Assembly (NCBI GenBank): GCA_029562975.1
Contig: JAKQTR010000050.1
Location: forward strand, 124,001-188,000
DNA from: Acidobacteriota bacterium
Lineage (GTDB): Bacteria > Acidobacteriota > Vicinamibacteria > Vicinamibacterales > JAKQTR01
Length of the DNA: 64,000 nt
Reading direction: 5' to 3'
Below are positions 53,329 through 61,534 of the stretch, piece by piece (the first letter of the stretch is position 1; each line of letters begins with the position of its first letter). Made by a program: the position numbers and the translations under genes. The notes under the pieces are model-generated. The model ran no database searches and was not told where the DNA came from. It worked only from the letters and a program-made list of their open reading frames with translations.

Positions 53329-55033
53329 CGCGGGCGTCGAGGAGCCCGGCCACGCGCTCCGGGGCGTCGCCGTCCACGCGGCAGACGATCGTCTCGGCGG
53401 CGCCCCACCGCGCGGCCACCGCCTCGGCAACCGACTCGCGCGCGACGAGCAGGAGCGCGCCGGGGAATCCCCGCGCGAGCGCGTCCAGGGCCTCGGCCCA
53501 TCCTCCTCCGGACAGCTCGAAGGGCCCGACCTCGTCGACCACGATGACATCCGACGCCGCGGCGCCCGGGCCAAGGGCGCGCGCGCCGAGCGCCAGTCCG
53601 TCCGGCAGGAACGAAAACCGGCCCCACTGCGCGTGCCGGGCCGCCGGGCCCGGGCGCTCGCGGGCGAGGCCCGCCCGCTGGCCCGTCGCGATATCGAGCA
53701 GATCGAAACCGGTTCGCCGCTCGTCCGCCAGCAGGCCCGGCGCAAGGACGCCGCCGACGCGGACGCCCGCCTGGCGCAGCCGCTTCACGACCTCCGTCGC
53801 CATCGTCGTCTTGCCCGACCCGGTGGGGCCCGTGAGCAGGACGACCCGGCGGCAGGACGATGCGGGCGCGTGCGCGAGCACGAGGCTGTCCGCGACCGCC
53901 AGCAGGTCCGCCAGGACGCGGCCCGGCCTGCGCCACGATCGGCGACGGTCCGCCAGGGCGCCAGTGAACGCGGGAAGGATGCCGAAGGCCACCCCGAGCG
54001 CGTCCGACAGGCCTCGCAGTTTGCGCCGCTCGACGAAGGCGAGGATCGAGGGGTTGCGCAGCTCGGCCGAGATCGCCGTGAATCCGACGATCACCATGAC
54101 CGCGCGCAGCGCCATCGCGGCGCCCTCCGCCAGGCCGCCAGCGAGTCCGCTCGCGCCGTGGCGGACGAGTCCGAACACGAGGCCGGCGAGCAGCATGACG
54201 GCAAGCAGCTCGAGCCAGAGCGACAGGCGCCGGATCCGCCCCGCCGCCCGCGGGTACACCGCCAGCACCCAGGCCGCGAACGCCGCGACGACCAGCGCGG
54301 CGGCCGCGAGAGGCAGCCTGGAGAGGCCCATCATGCCGCCGACGAGCACGAACGCCGCTGCAGCCAGGCGGCGCAGCGACCAGGGTCCTTCGGCCTCGAT
54401 CGGCGGCTCCGGGAAGACCGCGGGGGCGGCTGCCGCGCCCGGGACAAGAGGCGCCGCCTTGTTGCCGACGCGTCCGGCCACGCGGAGACCGACTGCCGCC
54501 GCCGCCAGCCCTGCCAGCCACTCGAGGACGACGAACGTCCAGATGAGGTCGAACGGGCCGAAGGACTCGACGGCCAGGGACCTCGCCGCGAAGCGGTACG
54601 CATCGACGTACAAGCGGACCACGTCGCCGCCGAAGGCGATGATCGCGGTGATGATCCGCTGCGCCATCGACCACGAGACGGCGGCGGCTCCCCCGATCAG
54701 GTAGCCCGCGGCGCGCCCCCGCGCGAGCCGGACGCCGGCCTCGAGCAAGAGGCCCTCCATGGCGATGCCCACCATGGGGCCCAGGATCACCGCGCTCGGC
54801 GAAATGGACTTCATCAGGGCGCAGACGAGCGCCGCGCGCCAGATCAAGCCGCGCTCGGGATGCAGGCGGTGGCCCGCCGTCATCATCATGACGCCGGAGG
54901 CCGCAAGGAGACTGCCCGCGAACGGGATGCGAAGGTTGTGGAGGAAGCTGCCGGCGACGATTTCGGAGGCGGCCCACAGGCTGCCATAGATCGCCGCACG
55001 CTGCCACACCCGGCCCGAGACGCCGGCCATCAC
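53288..55033 (-). CDS. polytopic membrane protein fused to a THEP1-type nucleoside triphosphatase
   Basis: 581 residues in three parts. Residues 10-185: about five or six transmembrane helices with the look of a small transporter S-type subunit. Residues 220-360: four to five helices and then LRNPSILAFVERRKLRGLSDALG, an arginine-rich coupling-helix-like stretch resembling EcfT/CbiQ T-components. Residues 396-575: a P-loop domain with Walker A GPTGSGKT (402-409) and VVDEVGPFEL, the hallmark of THEP1 (NTPase family UPF0334). So one chain joins membrane and NTPase parts in an ECF-transporter-like order. Substrate unknown. YigZ-type gene lies four bases upstream; its 3' end overlaps the M14 gene tail to tail. 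Confidence 0.82.
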   Translation of the reverse strand: MMAGVSGRVWQRAAIYGSLWAASEIVAGSFLHNLRIPFAGSLLAASGVMMMTAGHRLHPERGLIWRAALVCALMKSISPSAVILGPMVGIAMEGLLLEAGVRLARGRAAGYLIGGAAAVSWSMAQRIITAIIAFGGDVVRLYVDAYRFAARSLAVESFGPFDLIWTFVVLEWLAGLAAAAVGLRVAGRVGNKAAPLVPGAAAAPAVFPEPPIEAEGPWSLRRLAAAAFVLVGGMMGLSRLPLAAAALVVAAFAAWVLAVYPRAAGRIRRLSLWLELLAVMLLAGLVFGLVRHGASGLAGGLAEGAAMALRAVMVIVGFTAISAELRNPSILAFVERRKLRGLSDALGVAFGILPAFTGALADRRRSWRRPGRVLADLLAVADSLVLAHAPASSCRRVVLLTGPTGSGKTTMATEVVKRLRQAGVRVGGVLAPGLLADERRTGFDLLDIATGQRAGLARERPGPAARHAQWGRFSFLPDGLALGARALGPGAAASDVIVVDEVGPFELSGGGWAEALDALARGFPGALLLVARESVAEAVAARWGAAETIVCRVDGDAPERVAGLLDARATGAGSSSAATRP

Positions 55034-55037
55034 GCCG

Positions 55038-55655
55038 TCAGTCCTCCGCCACCCGCGCCCTGCCGCGCGTGGCGTCGAGCAGCGCGGAGCGGAACTCGTC
55101 GGCCCGCCCCGCTGGCAGACGCAGCCTGACGCGCACGTCGGCGGCGAACTCCTGCCGGAGGATTTCCCCTTCGCAGGCGGCGCAGGCCTGCTGCAGCGCA
55201 GAGAGGCTGGCGTAGTCCACGACCGCGGTCAACGACAGGTAGTCGATGCGCTCGGCCACCGCCAGCGCCGCCAGCGCCTGCTGCACGCCGCCGCCGTACG
55301 CGCGCACGAGGCCGCCGGTGCCCAGCTTCGTTCCGCCGTAGTAGCGCGTGACCACCGCCACGATGTCCCCCACGCCGGCGCGCAGCAGCGCGTTCAGCAT
55401 GGGCCTCCCAGCCGTTCCGTGGGGCTCGCCGTCGTCGCTCATGCCAATCCGGCTGGTGTCGCCGGGCGGGCCCACCACGTACGCCCAGCAGTTGTGCGCG
55501 GCGCCGGGGTGCTCCCCGCTGACGGCCCGGACAAACGCCGCAGCCTCTTCGGCCGTCGAGGCGCGCCCGACCGTCGTGATGAAGCGGCTCCTGAGGATCT
55601 CCCGTTCGGCGCGGATCGTCGCCGCCGGAACGAGATACCGCGAGGGGAGTGGCAT
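55038..55655 (-). CDS. IMPACT/YigZ family protein (UPF0029)
   Basis: 205 residues, the usual YigZ size. N-terminal UPF0029 domain: HNCWAYVVG, the signature SDDGEPHGTAGRPML, and RYYGGTKLGTGGLVRAYG. C-terminal DUF1949 ferredoxin-like domain from about residue 135. Yeast and animal relatives (YIH1/IMPACT) bind Gcn1 and affect translation control; the bacterial role is not settled. Its stop is four bases from the start of the THEP1-fusion gene, so they share a transcript. Divergent from the DUF3014 gene. Confidence 0.93.
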   Translation of the reverse strand: MPLPSRYLVPAATIRAEREILRSRFITTVGRASTAEEAAAFVRAVSGEHPGAAHNCWAYVVGPPGDTSRIGMSDDGEPHGTAGRPMLNALLRAGVGDIVAVVTRYYGGTKLGTGGLVRAYGGGVQQALAALAVAERIDYLSLTAVVDYASLSALQQACAACEGEILRQEFAADVRVRLRLPAGRADEFRSALLDATRGRARVAED

Positions 55656-55742
55656 GTCGCCTCTCGGGAATTCGGCGTCGTGAAAGCGTACCCCATTCCT
55701 GCCGTTCTGGGGTTAAATAGCCGCTGGAGCCCGCTCATCACC

Positions 55743-56615
55743 ATGGAGCCGCTGGACGATTTCCGCATGCAGCCGGAACAGGAGCCGCCGGGGCCGGACG
55801 CCGGCGGTCCTTCGTTCCTGCCGTACTGGATTGCGGCCGCGGCGCTCGTGCTGGCGGTGGCCATCGGAGGAGCCTGGTGGTACTGGCAGCGGCCCCCCGC
55901 CGCCGCGGACCAGGCGCCGTCCCCTGACGGCCCAAGTCAGGCCGCCGAGACCGGCGGCGCCCACGCGCCGCTGGGGCCGGCGGTCGACCCCATCGAACTG
56001 CCCCCGCTCGTGCTCACCGATCCCCTCGTGCGCGACCTGCTGGGTCAGCTGTCTTCGAGCCCGACCCTGGCTTCGTGGCTCGCGACCGACGGCCTGATCC
56101 GGAAGGCCGTCGCGTCGATTGAGAACGTGGCCGAGGGCGCGTCGCCCGCGACGCACGCCCGCGTGCTCGCGCCGCGCCTCCCGTTCACCGCGGAGACCGA
56201 GGGCGGGACCATCACGATCGACCCGCGCTCCTACGCGAGGTACGACGGGATTGCGGGAGCCGTGGCGTCTCTGGATCCGGCCGGGGTGGCGCGCGTGTAC
56301 TCTCTGTTGAAGCCCAGGCTGGCGGAAGCGTACGCCGACCTCGGCCATCCCGACGCCGACATCGATTCCGCAGTCGAACGGGCCGTCAGCATGCTGCTCG
56401 GGGCGCCGGTCGTCGAGGAGCCCGTGGTCCTCCGCCGGCGCGTGTTGTCCTACCGCTACGATCGGGCCGATTTCGAGGCGCTGCCGGCCGCGCAGAAGCA
56501 GCTCCTGCGCATGGGGCCGCGCAATACGCGCATCATCCAGGAGCAGCTCCGCGCCGTCGCCCGCGAACTGGGCATTCCGGCGGGGCGGCTGCCGCCCCGC
56601 CAAACCGCCCGGTAG
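55743..56615 (+). CDS. DUF3014 membrane-anchored protein
   Basis: 290 residues. Short acidic cytoplasmic head (1-25), one transmembrane helix (about 28-48, YWIAAAALVLAVAIGGAWWYW), a Pro/Ala linker, and the DUF3014 domain from about residue 80: DPLVRDLLGQLSSSPTLASWL, LIRKAVASIENVAEG, and GPRNTRIIQEQLRAVA near the end. Proteins of this family occur in several Gram-negative phyla and have no known function. Divergent from the YigZ gene; TTAAAT at 55713-55718 is a possible -10. Confidence 0.85.
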   Translation: MEPLDDFRMQPEQEPPGPDAGGPSFLPYWIAAAALVLAVAIGGAWWYWQRPPAAADQAPSPDGPSQAAETGGAHAPLGPAVDPIELPPLVLTDPLVRDLLGQLSSSPTLASWLATDGLIRKAVASIENVAEGASPATHARVLAPRLPFTAETEGGTITIDPRSYARYDGIAGAVASLDPAGVARVYSLLKPRLAEAYADLGHPDADIDSAVERAVSMLLGAPVVEEPVVLRRRVLSYRYDRADFEALPAAQKQLLRMGPRNTRIIQEQLRAVARELGIPAGRLPPRQTAR

Positions 56616-56720
56616 GCGCGTGGCGCCGCCGGCCCGGGAGCCGCGGGAGAGGCCTCCACGGTCCGTGGATCCCACGCGTCCCGGACGGCGTCGTAGCAGT
56701 GCAGACGGCAGGTTCAGCCC

Positions 56721-57245
56721 ATGACGCGCCTTCAACTCGCAGCGGCCGCCCTCTGCGCGCTCGTCGCGGCCGTCGTTCCCTGGCCGCATTCCTGGAGCAC
56801 CGGCACGATGTCTCACGATCCGTCTGCCCCGTCGAAACCATTCCCCCTCACGAAGACGGACGAGGAATGGCGGGCGGCGTTGACGCCGATGCAGTTCGCC
56901 GTCCTGCGCCGCGGCGACACCGAGTATCCGGGCACGAGCCCGCTCCTCCACGAGCACAAGCCCGGGGTGTTCCGGTGCGCGGCCTGCGGACAGGCGCTGT
57001 TCCAGTCCGCCGCGAAGTACGAGAGCGGCAGCGGATGGCCGAGCTTCTACGACGCCGTCGACGGCGCCGTCGGCACGCGCCAGGACCGCGCGCTGGGAAT
57101 GCTCAGAACGGAAGTGCACTGCAGCCGCTGCGGAGGCCACCTCGGGCACCGCTTTCCAGACGGGCCCGAACCGACCGGGCAACGCTACTGCATCAACGGG
57201 GCGGCGCTGGCATTCGAACCCGGCGCGCCGCCTCCCGGGACGTGA
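56721..57245 (+). CDS. msrB: peptide-methionine (R)-S-oxide reductase MsrB with N-terminal export signal
   Basis: 174 residues. Residues 1-25 are a hydrophobic signal or anchor (MTRLQLAAAALCALVAAVV), so the enzyme probably repairs oxidised methionines in the periplasm. Core: structural zinc pairs CAAC and CSRC, ESGSGWPSFY, EVHCSRCGGHLGH, and the catalytic Cys in RYCINGAAL. This is the Cys, not Sec, form; the CxxC resolving partner is in the zinc/Gly region. Probably single; the gap after it (57246-57320) holds a family B palindrome. Confidence 0.94.
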   Translation: MTRLQLAAAALCALVAAVVPWPHSWSTGTMSHDPSAPSKPFPLTKTDEEWRAALTPMQFAVLRRGDTEYPGTSPLLHEHKPGVFRCAACGQALFQSAAKYESGSGWPSFYDAVDGAVGTRQDRALGMLRTEVHCSRCGGHLGHRFPDGPEPTGQRYCINGAALAFEPGAPPPGT

Positions 57246-57262
57246 GTCGCTTGGCGCACCGG

Positions 57263-57315
57263 GGAGCCCGGGGGCCGCGAAGGCCGGAACCCGGCCCGTC
57301 GACCGCGGTTCCGTC
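57263..57315. repeat. GC-rich palindromic element, repeat family B copy 3 (longer form)
   Basis: Starts GGAGCCCGGGGGCC and ends GGTTCCGTC, the ends of the elements at 13442 and 16022, but the middle is longer (53 bases). It lies between the convergent msrB and NHL-protein genes. Confidence 0.5.
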
Positions 57316-57320
57316 CGGCG

Positions 57321-58232
57321 TCACCGCAGGAGCTGGAAGACCTGGATCCTGCTGTTGTCCCGGTCTGCGACGAAGACCTCGTCCCTGTCGTTGACGCAGA
57401 TCTGCGAGGGGCGATTCAGCGCCCCCTCCTCCCGGCCCATGACCACCGGCCTCGAGAGGAACGAACCGTCGCGCCCGAACCCGACGATGCTGCCGCCCGA
57501 GCCCTCGAGGACGAAGATGAGGCCCTTGCTGACGGCAACGTGGGCCGGGGACGAGGCGAGCCACCCGGAGAGGTCGCCTCCCAGCGAAGAGAACGCAGCA
57601 GCGCCTTTCGCCGCCGCATAGAGCCGCCGCCCGACTGAATCGAGCAGGACCAGGGCCCCGGCCTGGTCGATCGCGATGTCGGTGCCGAATCCCGCGCCCT
57701 CGGGAACCGGAAGCGCCCGCCGGAACTTCCCTTCGCCGTCGATGACGAGGACGCGCGCGGAAAAGACGTCGAGCACGTACAGGGCATCCGACGCGTCAAT
57801 CGCCATCGCCTTGGGAATGACGGTGGCAGGCGGCGGGACGCCGTCAAACGCGAGGACGCCTGCCGTCGTGCCGGCGGCATCGAGGCGGACGACGCGGCGC
57901 TGCCTGCCGTCGAGCGCGTAGATCTCCCCCTTCGAGTTCAGCTGGAGGCCGCCGGGCGCCGACAGTCCCGCCGGCTTGATTGCGGTCAGCCCGCTCACCG
58001 TCTTGTCCCGGAACGTGAACCGCAGCAGGCGGTCGTTGCCCGTGTCGCCAGCTACGACAAGGCCGTCGCCGCCGCAGGCCACGCCCTCCGGGAGGCTGAG
58101 GCCGACTCCTCGGTCGTCGAAGTAGATCGAAGCCAGGTGCCGGAACCTCGCTGCCCCGGCTGCGGTCACGCGGAGGTGGCCGACCAGCAGGAGCGACGCG
58201 GCCGCGACGGCGGCGCAGCAGATGCGCTTCAT
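57321..58232 (-). CDS. exported NHL-repeat beta-propeller protein
   Basis: 303 residues with a signal peptide (to about residue 24). Repeated blade motifs of the NHL type follow: GDTGNDRLLRF, LQLNSKGEIYALDG, AMAIDASDALYVLDVFS, VFVADRDNSRIQVFQ, giving a six-bladed propeller. Last gene of the multihaem cytochrome operon, four bases after the 16-haem gene. NHL propellers are often encoded beside multihaem cytochromes in metal-reducing bacteria and may serve as binding scaffolds; the role here is inferred. Confidence 0.88.
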   Translation of the reverse strand: MKRICCAAVAAASLLLVGHLRVTAAGAARFRHLASIYFDDRGVGLSLPEGVACGGDGLVVAGDTGNDRLLRFTFRDKTVSGLTAIKPAGLSAPGGLQLNSKGEIYALDGRQRRVVRLDAAGTTAGVLAFDGVPPPATVIPKAMAIDASDALYVLDVFSARVLVIDGEGKFRRALPVPEGAGFGTDIAIDQAGALVLLDSVGRRLYAAAKGAAAFSSLGGDLSGWLASSPAHVAVSKGLIFVLEGSGGSIVGFGRDGSFLSRPVVMGREEGALNRPSQICVNDRDEVFVADRDNSRIQVFQLLR

Positions 58233-58236
58233 CGGC

Positions 58237-59505
58237 TCACCTCGCGTACTGCTTGTGGCACCGCGTGCACAGCTCGATGTTGGTCGCGGCGCGAAGCATC
58301 CACTTGTACTCCCCGGCGTGCGAGGTATGGCAGCTCAGGCAGTCCACCCGGAGGTTCCTGTTCCTCGGGTCGACGGCTTTGTCCCCAAGCGGGTGGGACG
58401 AGTGGGTCTGGTAGTCGTGGCAGGTCCCGCACAGCGCGTTCAGCGACGGCTGATCGACGAGGTTCGCGCCCCGCGAGCCGTGCACCGCGTGACAGGCGGT
58501 GCACGCGCCGCCGGCAACGGGCTCGTGCTTCACCGGCGCAGCGTTCATCCGCGCCAGCGTGTCCGCGTGGCAGCCCTGGCAGAGCCCGGCGCCGCTCTTC
58601 ACGAGCAGCTTGTCGTGCCTCGCCGCGTGGGGGCTGTGGCAGTTCACGCAGCCCCGCTTGTCCGCCACGGCCCAGTGGAGCCGCTCCTTGGCCATCGTGG
58701 CCTTCACCGTGTCCTCGTGGCAGTCCTGGCAGAGCTCGAAGCCGGCCCGCTTGGTGGCGAAAGGGGCCGACGAGTTCGGCGCGGCATGGCACGCCGCGCA
58801 GCTCCTGGTGGCGATCGGGGCGTGCACGACGTTCAGCAGCATCGCCGGCTGGTTGGAGCCGTGCGGATCGTGGCAGGAGGTGCAGTCGGCCGCAGCCACG
58901 GGGTAGTTCATGTGCCGGGTTCGGAACGCCTGGGTGCCGGGCTTGTGGCAGCGCACGCAGAGCGCCGGTACGTCCTGCCTCAGGAGACCGGACTTGTCCG
59001 AGCCGTGCGGGGCGTGGCAGGTCTGACACCCGCGGCTGACCGGGTCGTGCTTGAACTTCGCCGAGCCGACAGCCTCTCCGACGTCCTTGTGGCAGCCGAA
59101 GCACAGCACGTCGCCTTTGGTCAGGAGGAGCGAGGCGTTGTCGGACGCGTGGGGATCGTGGCACTTCTGGCACTCCCCGTCGGCCACGACCTTGTGGACG
59201 CTCTTTGCGTGCTCGGGAACGATCTGCGCGTGGCACCCCAGGCACAACTGGCCGATCCCGCCGGACAGCAGCTTGCCGTGGGACGAGGCGTGGGGATCGT
59301 GGCACCCCGAGCACTCGCCGCTCTGCACGGCCGTGTGCACGAACGGCTTCGCCAGCTTCCGGCCGAAGTCTTCGTGGCACGAAAGGCAGGCCTTCTTCTG
59401 GTCCGGCTCCTTCAGACGGTAGGGGTTCTGCTGGGTGCCGACCGTCGCGGGCACCCCGAGCAGCACCGCCCCCGCCACGCACGCGATCGTCAGACGCGGA
59501 CCCAT
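58237..59505 (-). CDS. secreted multihaem cytochrome c with 16 CXXCH motifs
   Basis: 422 residues with a signal peptide (to about TVGTQ, residue 24). I count 16 CXXCH haem sites, alternating as CxxCHDPH-type and CxxCH in the doubled-CXXCH pattern, about one haem per 25 residues. The haems would form a wire-like stack in the periplasm or outer membrane. No transmembrane helix after the signal and no lipoprotein Cys. The start at 59505 follows GAGGGG. Ten bases downstream of the 26-haem gene and four upstream of the NHL gene. Probably an electron conduit, perhaps to metal oxides. Confidence 0.95.
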   Translation of the reverse strand: MGPRLTIACVAGAVLLGVPATVGTQQNPYRLKEPDQKKACLSCHEDFGRKLAKPFVHTAVQSGECSGCHDPHASSHGKLLSGGIGQLCLGCHAQIVPEHAKSVHKVVADGECQKCHDPHASDNASLLLTKGDVLCFGCHKDVGEAVGSAKFKHDPVSRGCQTCHAPHGSDKSGLLRQDVPALCVRCHKPGTQAFRTRHMNYPVAAADCTSCHDPHGSNQPAMLLNVVHAPIATRSCAACHAAPNSSAPFATKRAGFELCQDCHEDTVKATMAKERLHWAVADKRGCVNCHSPHAARHDKLLVKSGAGLCQGCHADTLARMNAAPVKHEPVAGGACTACHAVHGSRGANLVDQPSLNALCGTCHDYQTHSSHPLGDKAVDPRNRNLRVDCLSCHTSHAGEYKWMLRAATNIELCTRCHKQYAR

Positions 59506-59515
59506 CGTGGCCCCC

Positions 59516-61534
59516 TCACTTGATGCCGGACCGCGGCGGCAGGTGGCAATCCTGGCACGACTTCGAGGCGAACGGCGCGTGAACGTTGCCCTTGAAGTAA
59601 TGCGGCTCCTTCGACGCGTGGGCATCGTGGCACCGCTCGCAGCGGATCACCGCCGGGTCAATCTGGGCGTGCGCGTCTCGGAACACCGGCGTGGCCAGAT
59701 CGTGGCACTCGGCGCACAGGCCCCTGACGGGCCCGGCCATCAGCCGCTTCTCGGCCGACGCGTGGGGCCTGTGGCAGCGGACGCAGTCCCTGGCCGCCGG
59801 CGAGTGGACCTGGCCCGCCTCCATGGCCGACCGGAGGTCCTGGTGGCACCCGAGGCACAAGTCCGGCCCCTTGGCCAGCAGCAGGCCGTCGAGCGGCGCC
59901 TGGTGCGGCGTGTGGCACGCGGTGCACTCGCCCTCCGCCACGGGCTTGTGCCTGGCCCGGCTCGCATCCAGCTGCAGCGTCACGTCCGAGTGGCACGCGG
60001 CGCACAGCGTTCCCGTCTGGTCCAGCGTCATGCCCCGCCGGTTGCTGGAATGAGAGTCATGGCAGGAGAGGCACTGGCCGTCCACGAAGGGTTCGTGCCG
60101 CGAGCCGCCCTCCAGAGGCTTCATGAAGGCCCCGTGACACGACGCGCAGAGAGCCGCGCCTGCGGTCCTGAGCAGTCCCGCCTGGTCCGACCCGTGCGGC
60201 CGGTGGCACGACGAGCACGCGCCCTCCCTGACCGGCGTGTGCGTGTACGGCTTGAGGAACTTCGACTCGGCGTCCGAGTGACAGGCATAGCAGACGCGGT
60301 CCATCCGGTCCTTCAAGATGCCGGCCACCTGCGAGCCGTGCGCGTCGTGGCACGCCGTGCACTCGCCGGCGGCCGCCGGCGGGTGCTGGGCCGGGAGCTT
60401 CTCGATCGCCGCGACGGTCGAGGCGTGGCACGTCAAGCACAGCGCGCCCGGCTCCGCCGTCAGCAGCTGCGCGTGCTCCGCCGAGTGCGCCCCATGGCAC
60501 GACAGACACGCCCGGTCGCTGTCCACCGGGGCGTGCGCGAACGCGGGGCGGGCTGTGACGTCCGCATGGCAGGTGAAGCAGAGCGCGCTCCCATTCGCCT
60601 TGAGCAGCGACGCGCTCGCGGAAGCGTGCGGCGCGTGGCACAGCAGGCACTCGCCGTCCTTGAAGGGGACGTGCTGCACCGGCCCGGTCCCCTTCATGGC
60701 GGCGGCATCGTGGCACCCGGCGCACAGCGCGCCGCCCGTCGCGTTCACGCCGAAGGGCTGCGCGGCATCCGGCGCGGAATGGCACGTCTCGCACTGGACC
60801 TCGGCGACGGGCGCATGGACGCTGGTCTTCAGGAGCTTGGGCTGGGCAGAGCTGTGCGGGCTGTGGCAGGTGGAGCAGGAGGCCCGCTCGACCGGGTACC
60901 CTCCGTGGGCCTTGGCGAACGATGGCTCGGCCGCCTGGTGGCACCCGAGGCACAGGGTCCGCTCGTCGCGGACGAGGAGGCCCGGCTGGTCCGAGCCGTG
61001 CGCGGAATGACAGGCCGAGCACCCCTCGGCCTGCAGCACCGCGTGCACGCTCCGCTGCTCGTACGCCGCCCTGTCGTGGCACTGGTAGCAGACCCGGGTC
61101 GGCTCTGCCGACAGGAGGTGGGCGTGCCGCGATGCGTGCGGGTTGTGGCAGCCCACGCACGACCCGCTCTTCGCGGCCGCGTGAACGTGGGCCTTGTTCA
61201 GCCCGAGCGCGTCCTGGGAATGGCACGTGTAGCAGAGGTCGTTGCCGTCCTTCTTCATCACGCGCTTCGCGACCAGGCCGTGGCGGAGGTGGCACGTCTC
61301 GCAGCCGCCGTCTTTCACGCCGGCGTGGACGTGGGGCAGGCCCACGTACTTGGCCGCGAAATCCTTGTGGCAGCCCAGGCAGTCCCGCGAGCCGAGGCCC
61401 TGCTTCGTGCCAGGCGTTCCTCCGCCGAGCGTCCGCCTCGGGAGGTCCTGGCCGAAGGAGGCGACGAGCGCCGCGCCCGCGACGAGCAGGGCGCCGCACG
61501 CGAGCGCTGTGACCCGCCTTTCGCTTGTCGGCAT
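59516..61534 (-). CDS. secreted multihaem cytochrome c with 26 CXXCH motifs
   Basis: 672 residues, signal peptide to about residue 27. I count 26 CXXCH motifs in doubled-CXXCH array form (CHxPH and CHxxH pairs separated by LL...LC), so about one haem per 26 residues over the whole mature chain. Haem numbers this high are known mainly in extracellular electron-transfer proteins. Its ATG overlaps the stop of the parvulin gene by one base (TGATG), a sign of coupling: the chaperone is made together with its likely client. The 16-haem paralogue follows. Redox partner and location (periplasm or surface) are not shown by the sequence. Confidence 0.95.
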   Translation of the reverse strand: MPTSERRVTALACGALLVAGAALVASFGQDLPRRTLGGGTPGTKQGLGSRDCLGCHKDFAAKYVGLPHVHAGVKDGGCETCHLRHGLVAKRVMKKDGNDLCYTCHSQDALGLNKAHVHAAAKSGSCVGCHNPHASRHAHLLSAEPTRVCYQCHDRAAYEQRSVHAVLQAEGCSACHSAHGSDQPGLLVRDERTLCLGCHQAAEPSFAKAHGGYPVERASCSTCHSPHSSAQPKLLKTSVHAPVAEVQCETCHSAPDAAQPFGVNATGGALCAGCHDAAAMKGTGPVQHVPFKDGECLLCHAPHASASASLLKANGSALCFTCHADVTARPAFAHAPVDSDRACLSCHGAHSAEHAQLLTAEPGALCLTCHASTVAAIEKLPAQHPPAAAGECTACHDAHGSQVAGILKDRMDRVCYACHSDAESKFLKPYTHTPVREGACSSCHRPHGSDQAGLLRTAGAALCASCHGAFMKPLEGGSRHEPFVDGQCLSCHDSHSSNRRGMTLDQTGTLCAACHSDVTLQLDASRARHKPVAEGECTACHTPHQAPLDGLLLAKGPDLCLGCHQDLRSAMEAGQVHSPAARDCVRCHRPHASAEKRLMAGPVRGLCAECHDLATPVFRDAHAQIDPAVIRCERCHDAHASKEPHYFKGNVHAPFASKSCQDCHLPPRSGIK

